Assembly (NCBI GenBank): GCA_028583415.1
Contig: CM053269.1
Location: 59,261,007-59,325,006 of the forward strand
Source: Protea cynaroides
Taxonomy: Eukaryota > Streptophyta > Magnoliopsida > Proteales > Proteaceae
Direction of reading: 5' to 3'
Length of the DNA: 64,000 bases
The stretch's first letter is position 1. Each line of letters begins with the position of its first letter. Under the pieces are notes generated by a model, which was given only the letters and a program-made list of their open reading frames with translations, was not told where the DNA came from and searched no databases. Made by a program: the position numbers and the translations under genes. Shown here one piece after another: positions 1 through 11,370 of the stretch.

Positions 1-1195
1 GCCTTCCTACATGGTGATCTCTCAGAGACAGTCTACATGACTCAGCCCCAAGGCTTTGTTGATCCCCAGTACCCGAATCATGTTTGTGCCCTTAGCAAGG
101 CTTTGTATGGCCTTAAACAGGCACCTCGAGCATGGTACCATCGTCTGAGTTCCCATCTGTTATCTCTTGGCTTTCAGACATCCACTGCAAACTCCTCCTT
201 GTTCATTAAAAGACATAACAAGGATATACTCATCTTTTTGCTTTATGTGGATGATTTGATCATCACCGGTAGTTGCACTACAGCTATTCAAACTCTAATC
301 CGACAACTCAGTTGTGAATTTACACTGAAGGATTTGGGCTCTCTGCATTACTTCCTTGGTGTTCATGTGGACCATCTCGCCGACAGTTTACATTTATCCC
401 AATCCAAATATGCTTGTGATCTCTTGGCTCGCACAAGTATGCAAGATGCAAAGCCATGTATCACCTCGATGGCGGTTAGTGGTTCCAAGCTCAGTAAGGA
501 AACTGGTGAACCTTTTCCTGATGTCACTCTATACATAAGCACTGTCGGTGCCCTTCAGTATTTCACCCTCACTCGCCCTGACTTATCTTATTCTGTTAAT
601 AAGGTATGTCAATTTATGCATGCACCTACACTAGAGCATTGGATGGTTGTGAAACGTATACTACGGTATATCAAGGGAACTATTCATTATGGCCTCACAT
701 TACGATCGTTGTCCCTCTTGTCCTTATCAGCTTACACCGATTCAGATTGGGCTGGTTGCCCTGATGACAGGAAATCTACCAGCGGTTATTGTGTGTTTTT
801 CGGTACCAATTTAGTTTCCTGAAGCTCTAAAAAACTACCTACGGTGGCTCGTTCCAGCACCGAATCGGAATATAAAGGCCTTGCCAATACTGCTTCTGAG
901 GTCACCTGGATTCAGTATCTATTACATGACCTCGGCTTCAAACTTGCTCAGGCTCCTATCTTATGGTGTGACAATATTGGTGCCACCTACCTTGCAGCCA
1001 ATCCCGTTATGCATGCTCGGACCAAGCATGTTGAGATGACTATCACTTTGTTCATGATCGTGTGACAAAGAAGTTACTTGACGTTCGTTACGTAAGCACT
1101 CACGATCAAACAGCTGATATACTCACCAAGCCTTTAGACCATACACGGTTCAAATTGTCAAGGGGCAAGCTCACTTTGCATGAAGGCCCGTTTCG
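1..1195 (+). pseudogene. Ty1/copia pol: reverse transcriptase and RNase H, broken
   Basis: Frame 1 is open from base 1 and reads AFLHGDL, a conserved copia RT stretch. The ATG at 37 is therefore internal and not a start. The catalytic YVDD of RT is at about 246-257, within LLYVDDLIITG. The RNase H segment is marked by YTDSDWAGCPDDRKSTSGY (about 733-789), then SSTESEY and WCDN (about 964-975). Two lesions are visible. A TGA at 820-822 replaces the tryptophan codon usual in the VSWSSKK motif. A single-base deletion near 1036 shifts the frame just after the HVE motif, and the last part (VRYV, ADILTKPL) continues in another frame. No functional polyprotein can be made from this copy. Confidence 0.9.
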
Positions 1196-1205
1196 CTTGA
1201 GGGGG

Positions 1206-1534
1206 TGTGATAGAACAATATCTCAATCGTCACCAAGAATATCTTCAGCAGGTATTGATGTAGCAGGATCTTCATAGATCTCAATATTATCCATACAGGA
1301 GCTGTCCATGCATGAGCTGTACACGAAAATCCTCATAGATCTCAATCATATCCATACATGAGCTGTTTACTATGTAATTATGTTAAGAATCCAAACTGTA
1401 GACACTATGTAAATTGATTTGCTACAACTGTACATTTCTCTCTTTAAAAATAGAACCGATCCATAAAGGATCACACTTGAAATCCTAAACTATAGTATTT
1501 CTCGCTCTTTCTTTTGCAATTGTACTTTCCTACA
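1206..1534 (+). repeat. 3' LTR of the Ty1/copia element
   Basis: The LTR starts with TG after the G-rich polypurine tract and ends with CA near 1534, about 329 bp, which is normal for a copia LTR. It contains an internal imperfect duplication: a stretch with CATAGATCTCAAT followed by ATCCATACA and GAGCTGT occurs at about 1274-1306 and again at about 1336-1366. The ends are inferred from the TG/CA rule, since no second LTR is available to compare. Confidence 0.7.
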
Positions 1535-2540
1535 TTATCAGTCGAAAACCTCAAGTTCTGAATAGGAACTTTAGAATGATAGTAAATTGTAATCCAATCA
1601 CCAGTTTGTGAATTTCTCTCATATTTGCCCTCTAGTTTTTCTGTTTTCATTTTCCACATATATTTGGTGTTGAGGTTGGTTTGTACACATTATTGTGATG
1701 TACCACTCTTCGCTAGAATATCCAAAGTCAAAAATATTGTCCCACCATATGTCGAAGGTCCAAATGCCATTCACTGGTACCAGAATCCCATCCATGGAAC
1801 CCATCCAAATGCAAAAGTGACTATGGGAGAGGGGACATGGATCTCTCAGGTGCTGGGTCCATCCAGTTGGTGGATCCGACAGTGGAGCCTCGCTGAGCGC
1901 GCAGCAAGACAATGTAAACAAACCGGGCGCATTGGAGAGGAGGGTGAAAGAAAACTTCGGCCCTTTCTCAACAACCAAACGGTGATTTGGATCAACAACT
2001 GAATCTGGTTAAACTTCAGTTTTCGACCCAACAATATTCCGGTTCACCCTGATCCCTTGACTGACCTAACCAGAAACCCTATATAGTTTCTCTCTCCCTC
2101 ATTTTTTATACAATTCCATAACTTTGTTAGTTAAAACTTATACTATACGGTCGTACAGTACTGGACCATTTAAAATTCGTATTACCGTATTGGTTTCAAA
2201 GATACGGAAAAAAAACGCCATTCAAGAAGCTGGCCCGTTTACAATGCATTTAGTCTGATTTTTACCCCAAAAAAACGTAGTAAAAAAAAAAATTTAAATT
2301 ACATTCCTCCCTTTAATAAAACTGACAGTAATCGACCATTTGACTCTTCTTAACCCTAATCCTTTTGTCTTCCATCTTCTTCACTACCCAACGCTCACTA
2401 CTCATCTTTGGAAAATCTTTAATGGATTGTCAACCGACTTAGTTTTCCAAAGTCCAAGAAATCAAGAGTACAAGAGGAAGTACAAATGTAGAGTTGTAGA
2501 CTGTAGAACTTCTCTCGTTTACAAAAATTGCAGAAACCAT
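1535..2540. other. Intergenic, no gene recognised
   Basis: Overlapping open frames on both strands at 1620-2030 show no recognisable domain and conflict with one another. Around 2150-2230 the sequence is AT-rich with short repeats. Nothing here supports a gene. Confidence 0.5.
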
Positions 2541-2544
2541 TGAA

Positions 2545-2628
2545 CTTCCTCTGCAAATCGTCATTCGGGCGCCCTCCTCTACAAATCAGCATTCGCTCGC
2601 CCTCCTTTGCAAATCAGCGGCATTCGGT
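2545..2628 (+). repeat. Three tandem copies of a 27-28 bp unit
   Basis: Three imperfect copies share the core CCTCYTYTRCAAATC followed by ATTCG. A further core-like stretch, CTGCAAATCGGCG, occurs near 2671. A splice-donor-like AAG|GTAAAC follows at about 2703, so part of this could be an untranslated leader exon. No coding region or acceptor could be assigned to it. Confidence 0.6.
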
Positions 2629-3126
2629 TAATAATATACTTACCCAACCAAAAGTAAGAAGCATCAACACTCTGCAAATCGGCGATTTCCCTCTTCACGA
2701 ACAAGGTAAACTCTCCCCTTTTTTGTATCAGAATACATTGGGAGATGGACCGACTGAAATCCCGCCCTTGATCCGCAATTGATGGGCAGGAGACGATTTT
2801 TATACCCAGAATACTCTTATACTCTATTTTGCAATTTTTAAAACTAAGAGTTGTGCATTATTTTATTCAGTTATTCTCATATGACAATCTGAGACAGATT
2901 GAATTGGAACATTCATGAACACGTGTTAAAGTTTTTTTTTTTTTTTTTGGTAAAAGGTGTTAAAGTTAAACTTCCACAGGACTGTATTGGCCGCCGGCCG
3001 TGCCAAACCCAGCCCATCATCTAACGGCGCGGGAACCTGCATCGACACGTATATGGCGATTTCGGATCTTGAATGGGAACGTATGACGGGCGGGAGGGCC
3101 GTTCGGAGAAAAATGTTAATTGCGCT

Positions 3127-3335
3127 TCCACATCCTCTCCTCCCAGACTCTGGATGGTAACTTCATTGGATGACCGACACCTAAGACTCGGATGAATCCA
3201 TCCAAGTCGACAAGTTGAGCCGATAAGGGGTGTCATCTAGGATGGAAGACTCGGATTCACCCGAATCCCAGGTGTCAGCCATCCAATGGAGTTGTAGCCT
3301 TTCCTCCCAAACCTCTGGGGGAGAGGATTTGGATA
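3127..3335. mobile_element. Fold-back (long inverted repeat) element A, MULE-like MITE
   Basis: The left arm (from about 3130, beginning ATCCTCTCCTCCCAGACTC) and the reverse complement of the right arm (ending about 3332) align over roughly 90 bp. Shared blocks include TCCATTGGATG/TTCATTGGATG, GACACCT and ATTCGG/ACTCGG. The loop is only a few tens of bases. There is no coding capacity. Long, imperfect terminal inverted repeats around a short centre are typical of MULE-derived MITEs. No clean target-site duplication was seen. Confidence 0.65.
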
Positions 3336-3690
3336 ACTGATTACGGGTTTGAAACGAGAAAAAACAAGATTTACTACGTGGCAAAAAAAAAGCCCAAACA
3401 TTTTAAAAACGGCAAAAAAATGAAAACAAATGGGACGGGTTTTAAACGGATCAAAACTAATACATAATGAAAAAAAAGACAATATACTCTCTTACAGATT
3501 GAGGATTTATTACCTAAATCTCGCATATAATATTCACATTCTACAATCCATACTAAATTCCACAATCTATTATAAATTCCAAAAGGTATCATCCAACATT
3601 AAATTATAAATTCTTAATAATATGTTTTTTCTTTTTTTTTTAGGTAAAATTTCTAATAATATGTTATTATACTACAATTCAAATAAGACA

Positions 3691-3937
3691 GGGATCCACA
3701 TCCTCTCCTGCTTGAGTTTGGGTGGGAAATTTGGCGGCCCAATGGATAGCCGTCACCTGACTCTCGAGTGGATCCAAGCCTTCCATTTTAGCCGATGCCC
3801 CTGTAGACTCAATTTGTTGTCTCGAGTGTCGACTTAAATGGAGGATTTGGATCCACGAGTCAGGTGACCAGGTGGCGACCATCCATCGGCACCGCGAAAT
3901 CTCCCGCCCAAAGTCAGGCGGGGGACGATTTCTATAC
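3691..3937. mobile_element. Fold-back element B, MULE-like MITE, just upstream of the 4181 gene
   Basis: The left arm reads GGATCCACATCCTCTCCTG, then GTTTGGGTGGGAAATTTGGCGG. The reverse complement of the right arm reads GTATAGAAATCGTCCCCCGCC, then CTTTGGGCGGGAGATTTCGCGG. Complementarity continues through CACCTGACTC and GTGGATCCAA to the centre. The flanks carry a degraded duplication, ATAAGACAG on the left and ATAAGATAT on the right, close to the 9-bp duplications made by Mutator-like transposases. It shares its outer motif with element A and ends only about 240 bp before the next gene's start codon. Confidence 0.65.
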
Positions 3938-4056
3938 ATAAGATATAGAGAGTTACTTTGTAGTTTCGTACCAAAGCACTACTAGCAGCTGTTGCCTCTC
4001 TATAGAATGAAGAAAACTATAGACCCACACACGGTTAAACCCAAATCAAGTTGCAG

Positions 4057-4065
4057 AAACCCTAG
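4057..4065 (+). promoter_or_regulatory. Telo-box (AAACCCTAG) in the leader of the 4181 gene
   Basis: AAACCCTAG lies 115 bp upstream of the ATG at 4181. Telo-boxes are established 5'-region elements of plant ribosomal-protein and ribosome-biogenesis genes. This fits the nucleolar-type protein encoded downstream. Use of the element here is inferred. Confidence 0.5.
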
Positions 4066-4180
4066 ATAGACAACTGAGGCGACTTCAACTTGCCTTGTCG
4101 AGTGAATATTTACGTCGCAGAAATCAAATCCCTGAGAGAAGAAAACTGACTGATCGTATACTCGTTGCCTATTAGTGGCA

Positions 4181-4795
4181 ATGAAGACGATTAAAGGCTT
4201 GAATGAAATAAAGACGATTGAAGGCAGAGTCATATTTTCCAAGCCCATCTCACTCGTTAAAGCTGCTTCGGTTCTGCACAAATTCATCAACGAGGACACC
4301 GGAGATTTGGATGTCATTTCCAAGTACCTGAAACTCGCTTCCGCTTGCTTTGATGAACATGTTCAGTTTCACAAGGAACTCAAAGGAAGATCCCGCCACA
4401 AACACAAGAAAATTCGTATGGAGAGGGTGGGTAGCGGCGCCCTAACAGATGCCGAGACAAGCCACAGGGAAGAAGCCCTACCGGCCGCCGAACAAGGTCA
4501 ATTTGTTGATTCCGTGGAAGAACAGGCTTTAAAAAATAGGAGGAAACCGGAAGGTGGGGGATTTGATGATAAAGGAATGAACAGTCAGAGAAAAAGGAAA
4601 AAAGATTTCAGTGATTTTGGGCTTGAAGCCAGGGTTAGAGAAGGTGGAGCTGGTGTCCGGATTGCGGAGGAGAAGAGAGACAAGACAAAGAAGAGGAAAA
4701 AGGAAGAAGTTGAAGATGGAGGATGGAATGATTCTGAGGAGCGGCATATCAGGAAGAACAAGAAGAGCAAGAGGATAAGTGAAGACGAGAAATAG
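4181..4795 (+). CDS. Small lysine-rich, probably nuclear/nucleolar protein of unknown function (204 aa)
   Basis: This is a single uninterrupted reading frame of 205 codons ending in TAG. The start is the ATG at 4181 (MKTIKGLNEIKTIEG). The frame is open slightly further, to a GTG at 4175, but plants do not normally start there. The first 65 residues are a mixed hydrophobic, probably helical module with conserved-looking blocks FSKPISLVKAASVLHKF and ISKYLKLASACFDEHVQFHKEL. From about residue 70 the protein is highly charged and low in complexity. It has basic clusters that look like nuclear localisation signals (KKRKKEE, RKNKKSKR) and no membrane segment. The layout resembles a plant family of small nucleolar-type proteins, but I cannot name a function. 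The telo-box upstream supports a link to ribosome biogenesis. The reading frame shows no damage. Confidence 0.8.
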   Translation: MKTIKGLNEIKTIEGRVIFSKPISLVKAASVLHKFINEDTGDLDVISKYLKLASACFDEHVQFHKELKGRSRHKHKKIRMERVGSGALTDAETSHREEALPAAEQGQFVDSVEEQALKNRRKPEGGGFDDKGMNSQRKRKKDFSDFGLEARVREGGAGVRIAEEKRDKTKKRKKEEVEDGGWNDSEERHIRKNKKSKRISEDEK

Positions 4796-7700
4796 CTGCT
4801 GTTAACCGTAGTTTTGTTGTTTTATCTCCTGAGACGAAATCGTTTCCGAGCAATTTATCCTGGAGTTATTCTGGGTACTTTCTGAGGCACACTTTTACAG
4901 CACCCCCTCCTCCCTCCCTCCTCTCATTTCTCATCCCATTTCAATGGAATGCTACTATAATGAAAATGACTTTTTTTTTTTTGCGGTTAAAGATATCTTT
5001 GGATCAGTTTTTATCCGAATCATAATTCTGAAATCATTATGATATTTGGCTTGATGGTACCTCAAGATTGAGCATAGATAGTTTCATGACTGCTGAAACA
5101 AATGCCTTCATATCCACGGCAAGAAAAAAGCATTAGAGAAATACTTTTTTTTTTCTCCTTCTGTGGATTATCCAATTAACTTGCCAGTCGAGGCACAGCC
5201 ATGATCCCAGGTATACAAAACTATTTCCGGAATCGATATAATGTTTTTGTAAGATCTGTTTGCATGGAGATTCGTCATGCTTGTGGACTATGTGAATGTT
5301 GGTAGCAGTGCTAGTTTGTTGATAAATACACTGACAGCGGCTTATTCTCATGCATACATGCTTTTGCATGGTGCCTTGCATAGTCACTGATTGCCATCTT
5401 TGCTCCATCCGTATCTGCTTTAATCTTCTGGGACTGGGCTTCAGGTTTGGGGGTTGACGAGGATCTGTGTGGGCTTCACTATTTTGAATCACATTGTGTT
5501 TTTGGCCGCCTACAGAAACATTATTTGAATTATAAGCACTGTGGGAAGGGTTGGTTGCCTAATCATATAACCTTTGATCAGAGTCAATAAGAGTTGTAAA
5601 TTGACAGTTCATTCAGCATTGCTGGGTCATTTTATGGTTTCAATTCAGTTATACAATATTTGGTCTGGTTGTATGATCATAAGAGAACTATGAGTGCTCC
5701 AATTTATTATTATCTCATCATATGCTTACATATTTTTCAGGTTGCTGTGTCTTTCATTTAATTCTCCTTGCCATGTAGGTAGGTTATACATGTTGTTTTA
5801 CTTTTAGAAAGGACCACCATATAAAAGTACACTGCACAAAAAAATGGAAGTGGAATTTAAGGATTCCCAGTTTGATTAGAAGTTTGCGTGAAGCTCTTCT
5901 AAAGGCCGAAGAGAAGCCTTGTTGAGATAGGGGTTGTGGAATCCTTAATAATTCTTTAGAATGGAGGATCTGATTATCTAAAAACACTTGATTGAAAAAT
6001 ACTGCCACTCATTCTCTTTCAAGTTCTCTATCATATTGTAAGTGATAGTGTCCTCCATGAAAATTTTCCAAGGTTCTATAGGATCTAATTGGTAATCAAA
6101 CTTTTTTTTTTTTCCTCTTATATTTTTCTTTTGTAGGTAGTCCCAGTTGAAATCATTACCTCTTAATTGTGTGGTGTTGGCCTTTGCCAACTGAACCACC
6201 CCCTCTGGGTTGAACTCAAGTAAGTTGTCTGGGCAGCAGGACAAATCTGAGAAAAAGTAGTCCTGCATATGGCATGTTAAACTTGCAATGCTCTAGTGAG
6301 CAATGGAAGTTTCCCTCACTTTTAATTCGCATGAAACACAGGTTGGGAATGATCAACAGTGATAGATTGTGAGTTTTTTGCCTAATGTGGTGGTCCAAAC
6401 ATCCACTTACTCATTGCCTATGGATCAAAAAAAAATCTCATTCTGCAATTATATCATAGCAGTCCATGAAAAACAGTCCATTATCAATTTATTGTCTAGG
6501 GATTGGACTGCAAGTCAAATGGCTGATTCTAAAAGAAACAGGAGGTAGAAAGGTCTGGCAGGTTGTATTGGGATGGAAAGTTCCTTCTAAATTGATTCTC
6601 TAATTGTTAGGTTCACATTTTGGAAAGAGCTGGATGTTGGTCTCAGACTCTCAGAAGTTTTAAGGTTTCTGATGTAGGGGTTTTAATGGTGATTATTGTT
6701 AAATTTTCAGGTTTTATGCTTTTGTTAGAGGGAAGGAAATTAAGACTTCAGTAAGGGAAGGGAGCTTTTGATCTCAATTGAGGTTAAGAGAAAAAAATTA
6801 AACATAGAGAACTATGTAGGTGAACTGAAAATGATATCTGATGGGGTAATTGATTAAGCATGGTTTCAGAAAAGCAACCCTATGGATTAACAAGCAGAAT
6901 AGAGTTACAAGGCTTATAGGTTCTAAAGTGTTTAATTAAATAAATGCAAGGCTGACCCTTGGGATTTCTATAGGATTTCAGGCATTTGATTAAGTCTGTA
7001 TTGTGGTGGTCCTCTAGCTCTGTCACCAGGTTCCCTGTTATTGCTACTGATTGTATATGCTGGTGAATGAGGTGTAAACATGTGCATCAGAATTGACATC
7101 CATGCTTTGGGTGCGGAATCCATTGCTGAATGGGTTCACCTTAACATAAGCTGGCAGTGCTAGGTCTTAGAATTTGTTTTCTGCGATCCATTCATGGAAC
7201 TCACATGGAGAGGGAGAGTGTTGTTAGGATGTCAAAAGGCCATGCTGTTGTTCACTTCAAGAGCTATTAAAAGTCAACTTTGGTGTATTCTTGTGCTATT
7301 AGGCTCTCAATGTAGAAGAATTGTTTTTCACTCAGTGCTAGCTCCTTATGTTTAATTTTCAGGAGAGTTTGTTACGATGAGCAAATCAGCCCTCATCTTA
7401 TCAATGGTGATTCAGATCACTTCCCCAAGCATCCTCTTGTATTGTGGTCCTAAGTGCAGACTAATAAAATATTGACCTAGAGATCTTCAGGCAGGTACTT
7501 TGTGAAATGGGACCTATATTTCTTTCTGTTTGACAGAATCTGCAGGGTTGTTAACATGATGCTACGTTTTTCAGGAAGCAATCTGGAACTACTTTCAACT
7601 TGTAGCATTTGCAGGAAGTTACAAAATGATGGTCACTTACGGTAGACATTAATGTCCTCCTATAAACTAAGTAATATTGAGAATATCCCGAAGGTCAGAC

Positions 7701-8029
7701 ACACTGATGAGTCCACTTGCCTGTCTACGTGGATTTGTATAGGAAGCATCAGCAGTTTCAGTATTCTAAGGGATCATCAAGGCCCAACCAACTACATTAT
7801 GCACTATACATACATTGTAATTGAACTAAACTAAAGGTAATGAATGTTAATCCTTGGCATCTAAGATGGAATTCTTCCTTAATCAAAAAAAAATAAAGAT
7901 GGAATTCTCCCATCCACTAATAAGATTATATATGTTTGGATGTATGGAGAGAGAAAGAGAGAGCATATAAATTGATCATTGTTTTATTATACATTTTTTT
8001 TTTCTTTTCTCGACAATAAACATAATCTT
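4796..8029. other. Intergenic, AT-rich, no gene recognised
   Basis: The first few hundred bases are probably the 3' untranslated region of the 4181 gene. The rest contains only short, unconvincing open frames and poly-T or poly-A runs (for example about 4970, 5145 and 6105). I see no domain, no RNA gene and no clear transposon ends. Confidence 0.5.
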
Positions 8030-8790
8030 AGAGACAGGAATCCCCCACAACCTCTGAATTTCACCGAAGACGTCGTCGGTGGGAAGCTGAAAGCCGCAGC
8101 AAGGGCTGTTACTCTTCTTCAGCCACACACATCCAATGAAACAAGTGATCACATGGCAATCCATAAATTTCCCTCCCTTCCCTCATCTCTTCCCTGTATA
8201 TGGCACACTCCACACCACCACCACTGCCACTAAGCTGCACTGACGGTTGCACCGCCACCACTACCATCTCCATCTCATCACCACAACCTTCTGCATGGAG
8301 AAACCTCTGGCACCTCGCTGTTATATCAACATACAGAATCAAGACAGCACTATTAGCACTCCGAGGCCAGCCAATGTCACAATGTAGTCGTTGAGAACAG
8401 TGTGCCACTCAGCTGCAGAACCGCATTAAGCTTGGGGTTCCCACTGGTGGACTTCCCAGAGGAGCATGAGAAGCAGGACAGCATCGAGGTCTCTTAAGTT
8501 CAATTTGAGGGCGGAGGTGTTTTGGTGTTGTGTCGGTTGGTTTCCTAGGGTGGACAGGAGATAACGAGCTATTAGGAGGGCTTTCTGATGAAGGGAGAGG
8601 ATTTGGAGGTGGTGGAGAGTTAGTGGGACGCGAGTGGGGAAGAGAAGGATGGAGCAAAGGTGTGGGATGACGCCGGAACTTCGACGACACGGAGTGCATT
8701 AGATCAGAGAATTGGTGGGTGTTGAGTTTAGATCGTTGACATTATTGTCTCGCTAGGATCCTTCTCCTTTACATCCACCTCGTCCATGGA
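8030..8790 (-). pseudogene. SGR9-like RING-H2 E3 ubiquitin ligase pseudogene
   Basis: Read on the minus strand, pieces of one intron-free RING protein appear in order but in changing frames. They are an N-terminal QFSDL..HSVSSKFRRH block (about 8710), then LIARYLLSTLGNQ, LNLRDLDAVLLLMLLWEVHQ (about 8460-8520), VLNDYIVTLAGLGVLIVLS (about 8340-8400), and the RING with CAIYREEMREG, LPCDHLFHWMC and NSPCCGFQLPTDDVFGEIQR (8040-8200). This order and the tail after the RING match the SGR9 family, E3 ligases located on amyloplasts and involved in gravitropism. At least four frame changes are needed. The second zinc-ligand cysteine is tyrosine (CAIY), and a frameshift splits the RING just after FHWMC. 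The copy cannot encode a working ligase. A functional paralogue probably exists elsewhere in the genome. Confidence 0.82.
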
Positions 8791-11370
8791 GAATACATGT
8801 CAGATGTTAGTCTTGGTGAGGGACTTAAAGAGAACGAGTGGCTTTATAGGAGCAACTTGAAAGACTGATATGGATGTGAAGCTCTTTTCTATTGACCAGT
8901 ATATGAGTACGTGTATGATTGGAGCATTCTTCCCATCGTTTTCCTTTTGATTTCTTTCTGTGATTTTGTTTGTATCAAAAATACGATAGAAGATATTCTT
9001 CATTGGACTTATCAATGAAAAAAAGGGCGTTCCAGTAATGAAGCTTCCGCTATTGAAAGGTCTTGGGAGGGGCAGAATATACAGTCTTACTCCCGAGAGA
9101 ATGTTATCATGTTTCAAACCGTAACCTCCGTTGGACTTACGAATACTGACCATTACTCACAGCATTTCTGGTACCGCTGGAATCCCCTCTTCTCTAGTAG
9201 TTCTCTTCCCTGGTTAAATTTGGATGATGTAAGTTGTGATTTCGGTGGACAGAGAGAGAGAGTGAAATCTGGGAAATCTGGTAGGCTCACCTAGATGACT
9301 GGATCTCCTGCCCCTAATACTAATTAGAAGATCTCAACCTCGCTAACAGACCAAGATCTAAACATGTAGATAGAGGAAGGAAAAATGACTACCCCAGAGA
9401 GAATTTGTTGATCTCTAACATGGTTGAAACGTTGCCCAGAGACCAGAGAGTTTATTTCAAATCAGTATCTGTGCCGATTAATGTAGTAGGCACATCATCG
9501 GCTATAGATTCAAACTTTCAGTTGAGCACATAAATTTAATGAAGACCCTAATTGTGACATTGCAGTGTCACCTGCTGAATGGGCTGTCAGCCTGAAACCA
9601 CAAAAATGAACTTCTTTCTGAATTCATGTGCAACCAGCTCAATTCACATGATTTTTTATTTTTATTTTTTTTCTTTTTTTTACATTTAATCTTCATCAGT
9701 CGGCATACATATGATATAGGAACTTAAATATGGTCCATTGAAAGCCCTATCTTACACATTCTAGATACCACTTTCCACTCAGAAAAAAAAATGACCAAGT
9801 GAGGTGAAAAAGGGTTAAGGTTATAACATCTTCTTGGTCCTTGAATTCAACACTCCAGACAAATCTCAAAATATAGTGTTTGAGTTTGCACTTTCAATAA
9901 GTAGTAGTCAATGGGTGAAGAGCATTCTTGGTATAAACCAATACTTTAGTTTCAGTTAAACAGCAGTAAACCAGACGTCCTTATTGGATCAAATTGTGGA
10001 TTTATTTCCCTGTTCTGTGTTCTTTAATTTTATCTCAAAGCTTGAAATACATATACATCTATGTTCATGTAACTGCATAGCAAAGTTTTTAAGCAACAGT
10101 TTTTCATTCTTTAATTTTATCTCGATAAAGCCTGAAATACCTATACTTATGTTCAGGTAGCTGCATGGTTTCTTTTTTGAGCAACAGCTTAAGCTCTCTC
10201 GTGGGGCTGCTTGGTTAAAGAATGTAAATGATATTACAATTTTGATTGAGAAGGTCAAATTGTAGTATCTTTAACACTCTTTGGAACTCTATTTAAAATT
10301 TCTCTCAAGACCAGTAAAAGAAATACAGGAAAAAGGATTGACTGGATTCTGATTGCAGGAATAATTGATCATTTCTAATTGGCACCATCCTCTAGTTCCA
10401 TGTTTCAGTAACCCTTTTCCTTTTTTCTTGGAAAAGGAGCAGAAAAAGAAAAAATCGATCAATGAACTGAACCAGCCTTGGTAGAGCTATATCAACAACC
10501 TCTATATCAAGAATGGAAATGCAAAGGGCAGGGCAGCATAACGACGATGTGTACATGGATCCATACAAGAACAAAAGGATAAAAATGAGAATTCAATCTG
10601 CTATGCTTTACTTTTTCTCATCATCTTTTCTTTATGGAAAGGCTACAATATGCTTTTGTTCCTCTGCAACTTTAAAACTAAATTTCATCTCATTATAGAC
10701 CTCTTGCAGGAATGATCTAAATATGTTCAATTTAATCTTCTATGTTTACATAACAGTTGATTCAATTTCCATCAAAACTTCCCCAAAGATCTTCAAAAAT
10801 TGCCACCTATTAAACCGAACTTCACAAATTTTCTCCACTGGAGAGACTGACAGCAGGGACAGTGCTCCATAGAAACTATTCTGGCTGACTAGATGTGCTG
10901 AAAAGCCACTACGGAGGACAAATCACTTTCCATGCCAACTGCCAAAATATCTCAGTAACAAAATGCCGAGAAATCGTAATATCTTACAATAGTTAGAGAT
11001 GGATCTTTCTCTCAATTCACCCCCAAGTAAGAGAGTGGAACCTAAAGAAATCTTACACTGTAATGCATCCCACTATCAGCCCTAACCATCACTTCTTAAC
11101 CAATAAAAGTGAAACAACAAAAACATGAATTATTTCCTCCTCACCAGTTTCAACTGAATTAATTTAGAAATGTTGGGACTAATGGGTAAACAGCTTCACT
11201 GTCAGCTACTTTATCTGAAGAAGTACCACTTCTGCCAATAGAGGTGGATATAGATTGGTCACTGCATTGGGTCCTTGAAGAATCAAATGGAGCCATCTAA
11301 TTATTTTCCCCCAGCACAAACCCAGAGTGACTATCCTCTTACAGCCAAGCTCAACAACAGAAGGACAAAC
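8791..11370. other. Intergenic and probable 3' UTR of the PGP synthase gene
   Basis: No further gene is recognisable. The final several hundred bases before 11,371 are downstream of the minus-strand PGP synthase stop and probably include its 3' untranslated region. A tandem duplication at 10,021-10,196 is listed separately. The open frame at 8800-9153 (minus) matches nothing I know. Confidence 0.5.
10021..10196 (+). repeat. Tandem duplication, period about 87 bp
   Basis: Two consecutive copies both begin TCTTTAATTTTATCTC (10,021 and 10,108). They continue with a shared order of GAAATAC, TATAC, TATGTTCA, GTARCTGCAT and AGCAACAG. The copies differ by several substitutions and small indels, so the event is not recent. 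Confidence 0.75.

Larger units (their letters stand above)
1..1534 (+). mobile_element. Ty1/copia retrotransposon, 3' part
   Basis: The window opens inside the reverse transcriptase of a Ty1/copia element. It continues through RNase H, a G-rich polypurine tract at about 1197-1205, and an LTR that begins TG and ends CA. The 5' LTR, gag, protease and integrase must lie before base 1. The order RT, RNase H, PPT, LTR is as expected for the 3' half of a copia element on the plus strand. Because the 5' end is missing, the target-site duplication cannot be checked. The coding part carries an internal stop and a frameshift, so this copy is inactive. Confidence 0.92.

Noticed and set aside
1619..2034. 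Overlapping open frames of 60-125 codons on both strands
   Set aside because: No domain, no conserved motif and mutually exclusive frames; consistent with chance in moderately GC-rich sequence.
8800..9153. 117-codon minus-strand open frame next to the SGR9-like pseudogene
   Set aside because: It does not continue the SGR9 homology and matches no family I recognise.
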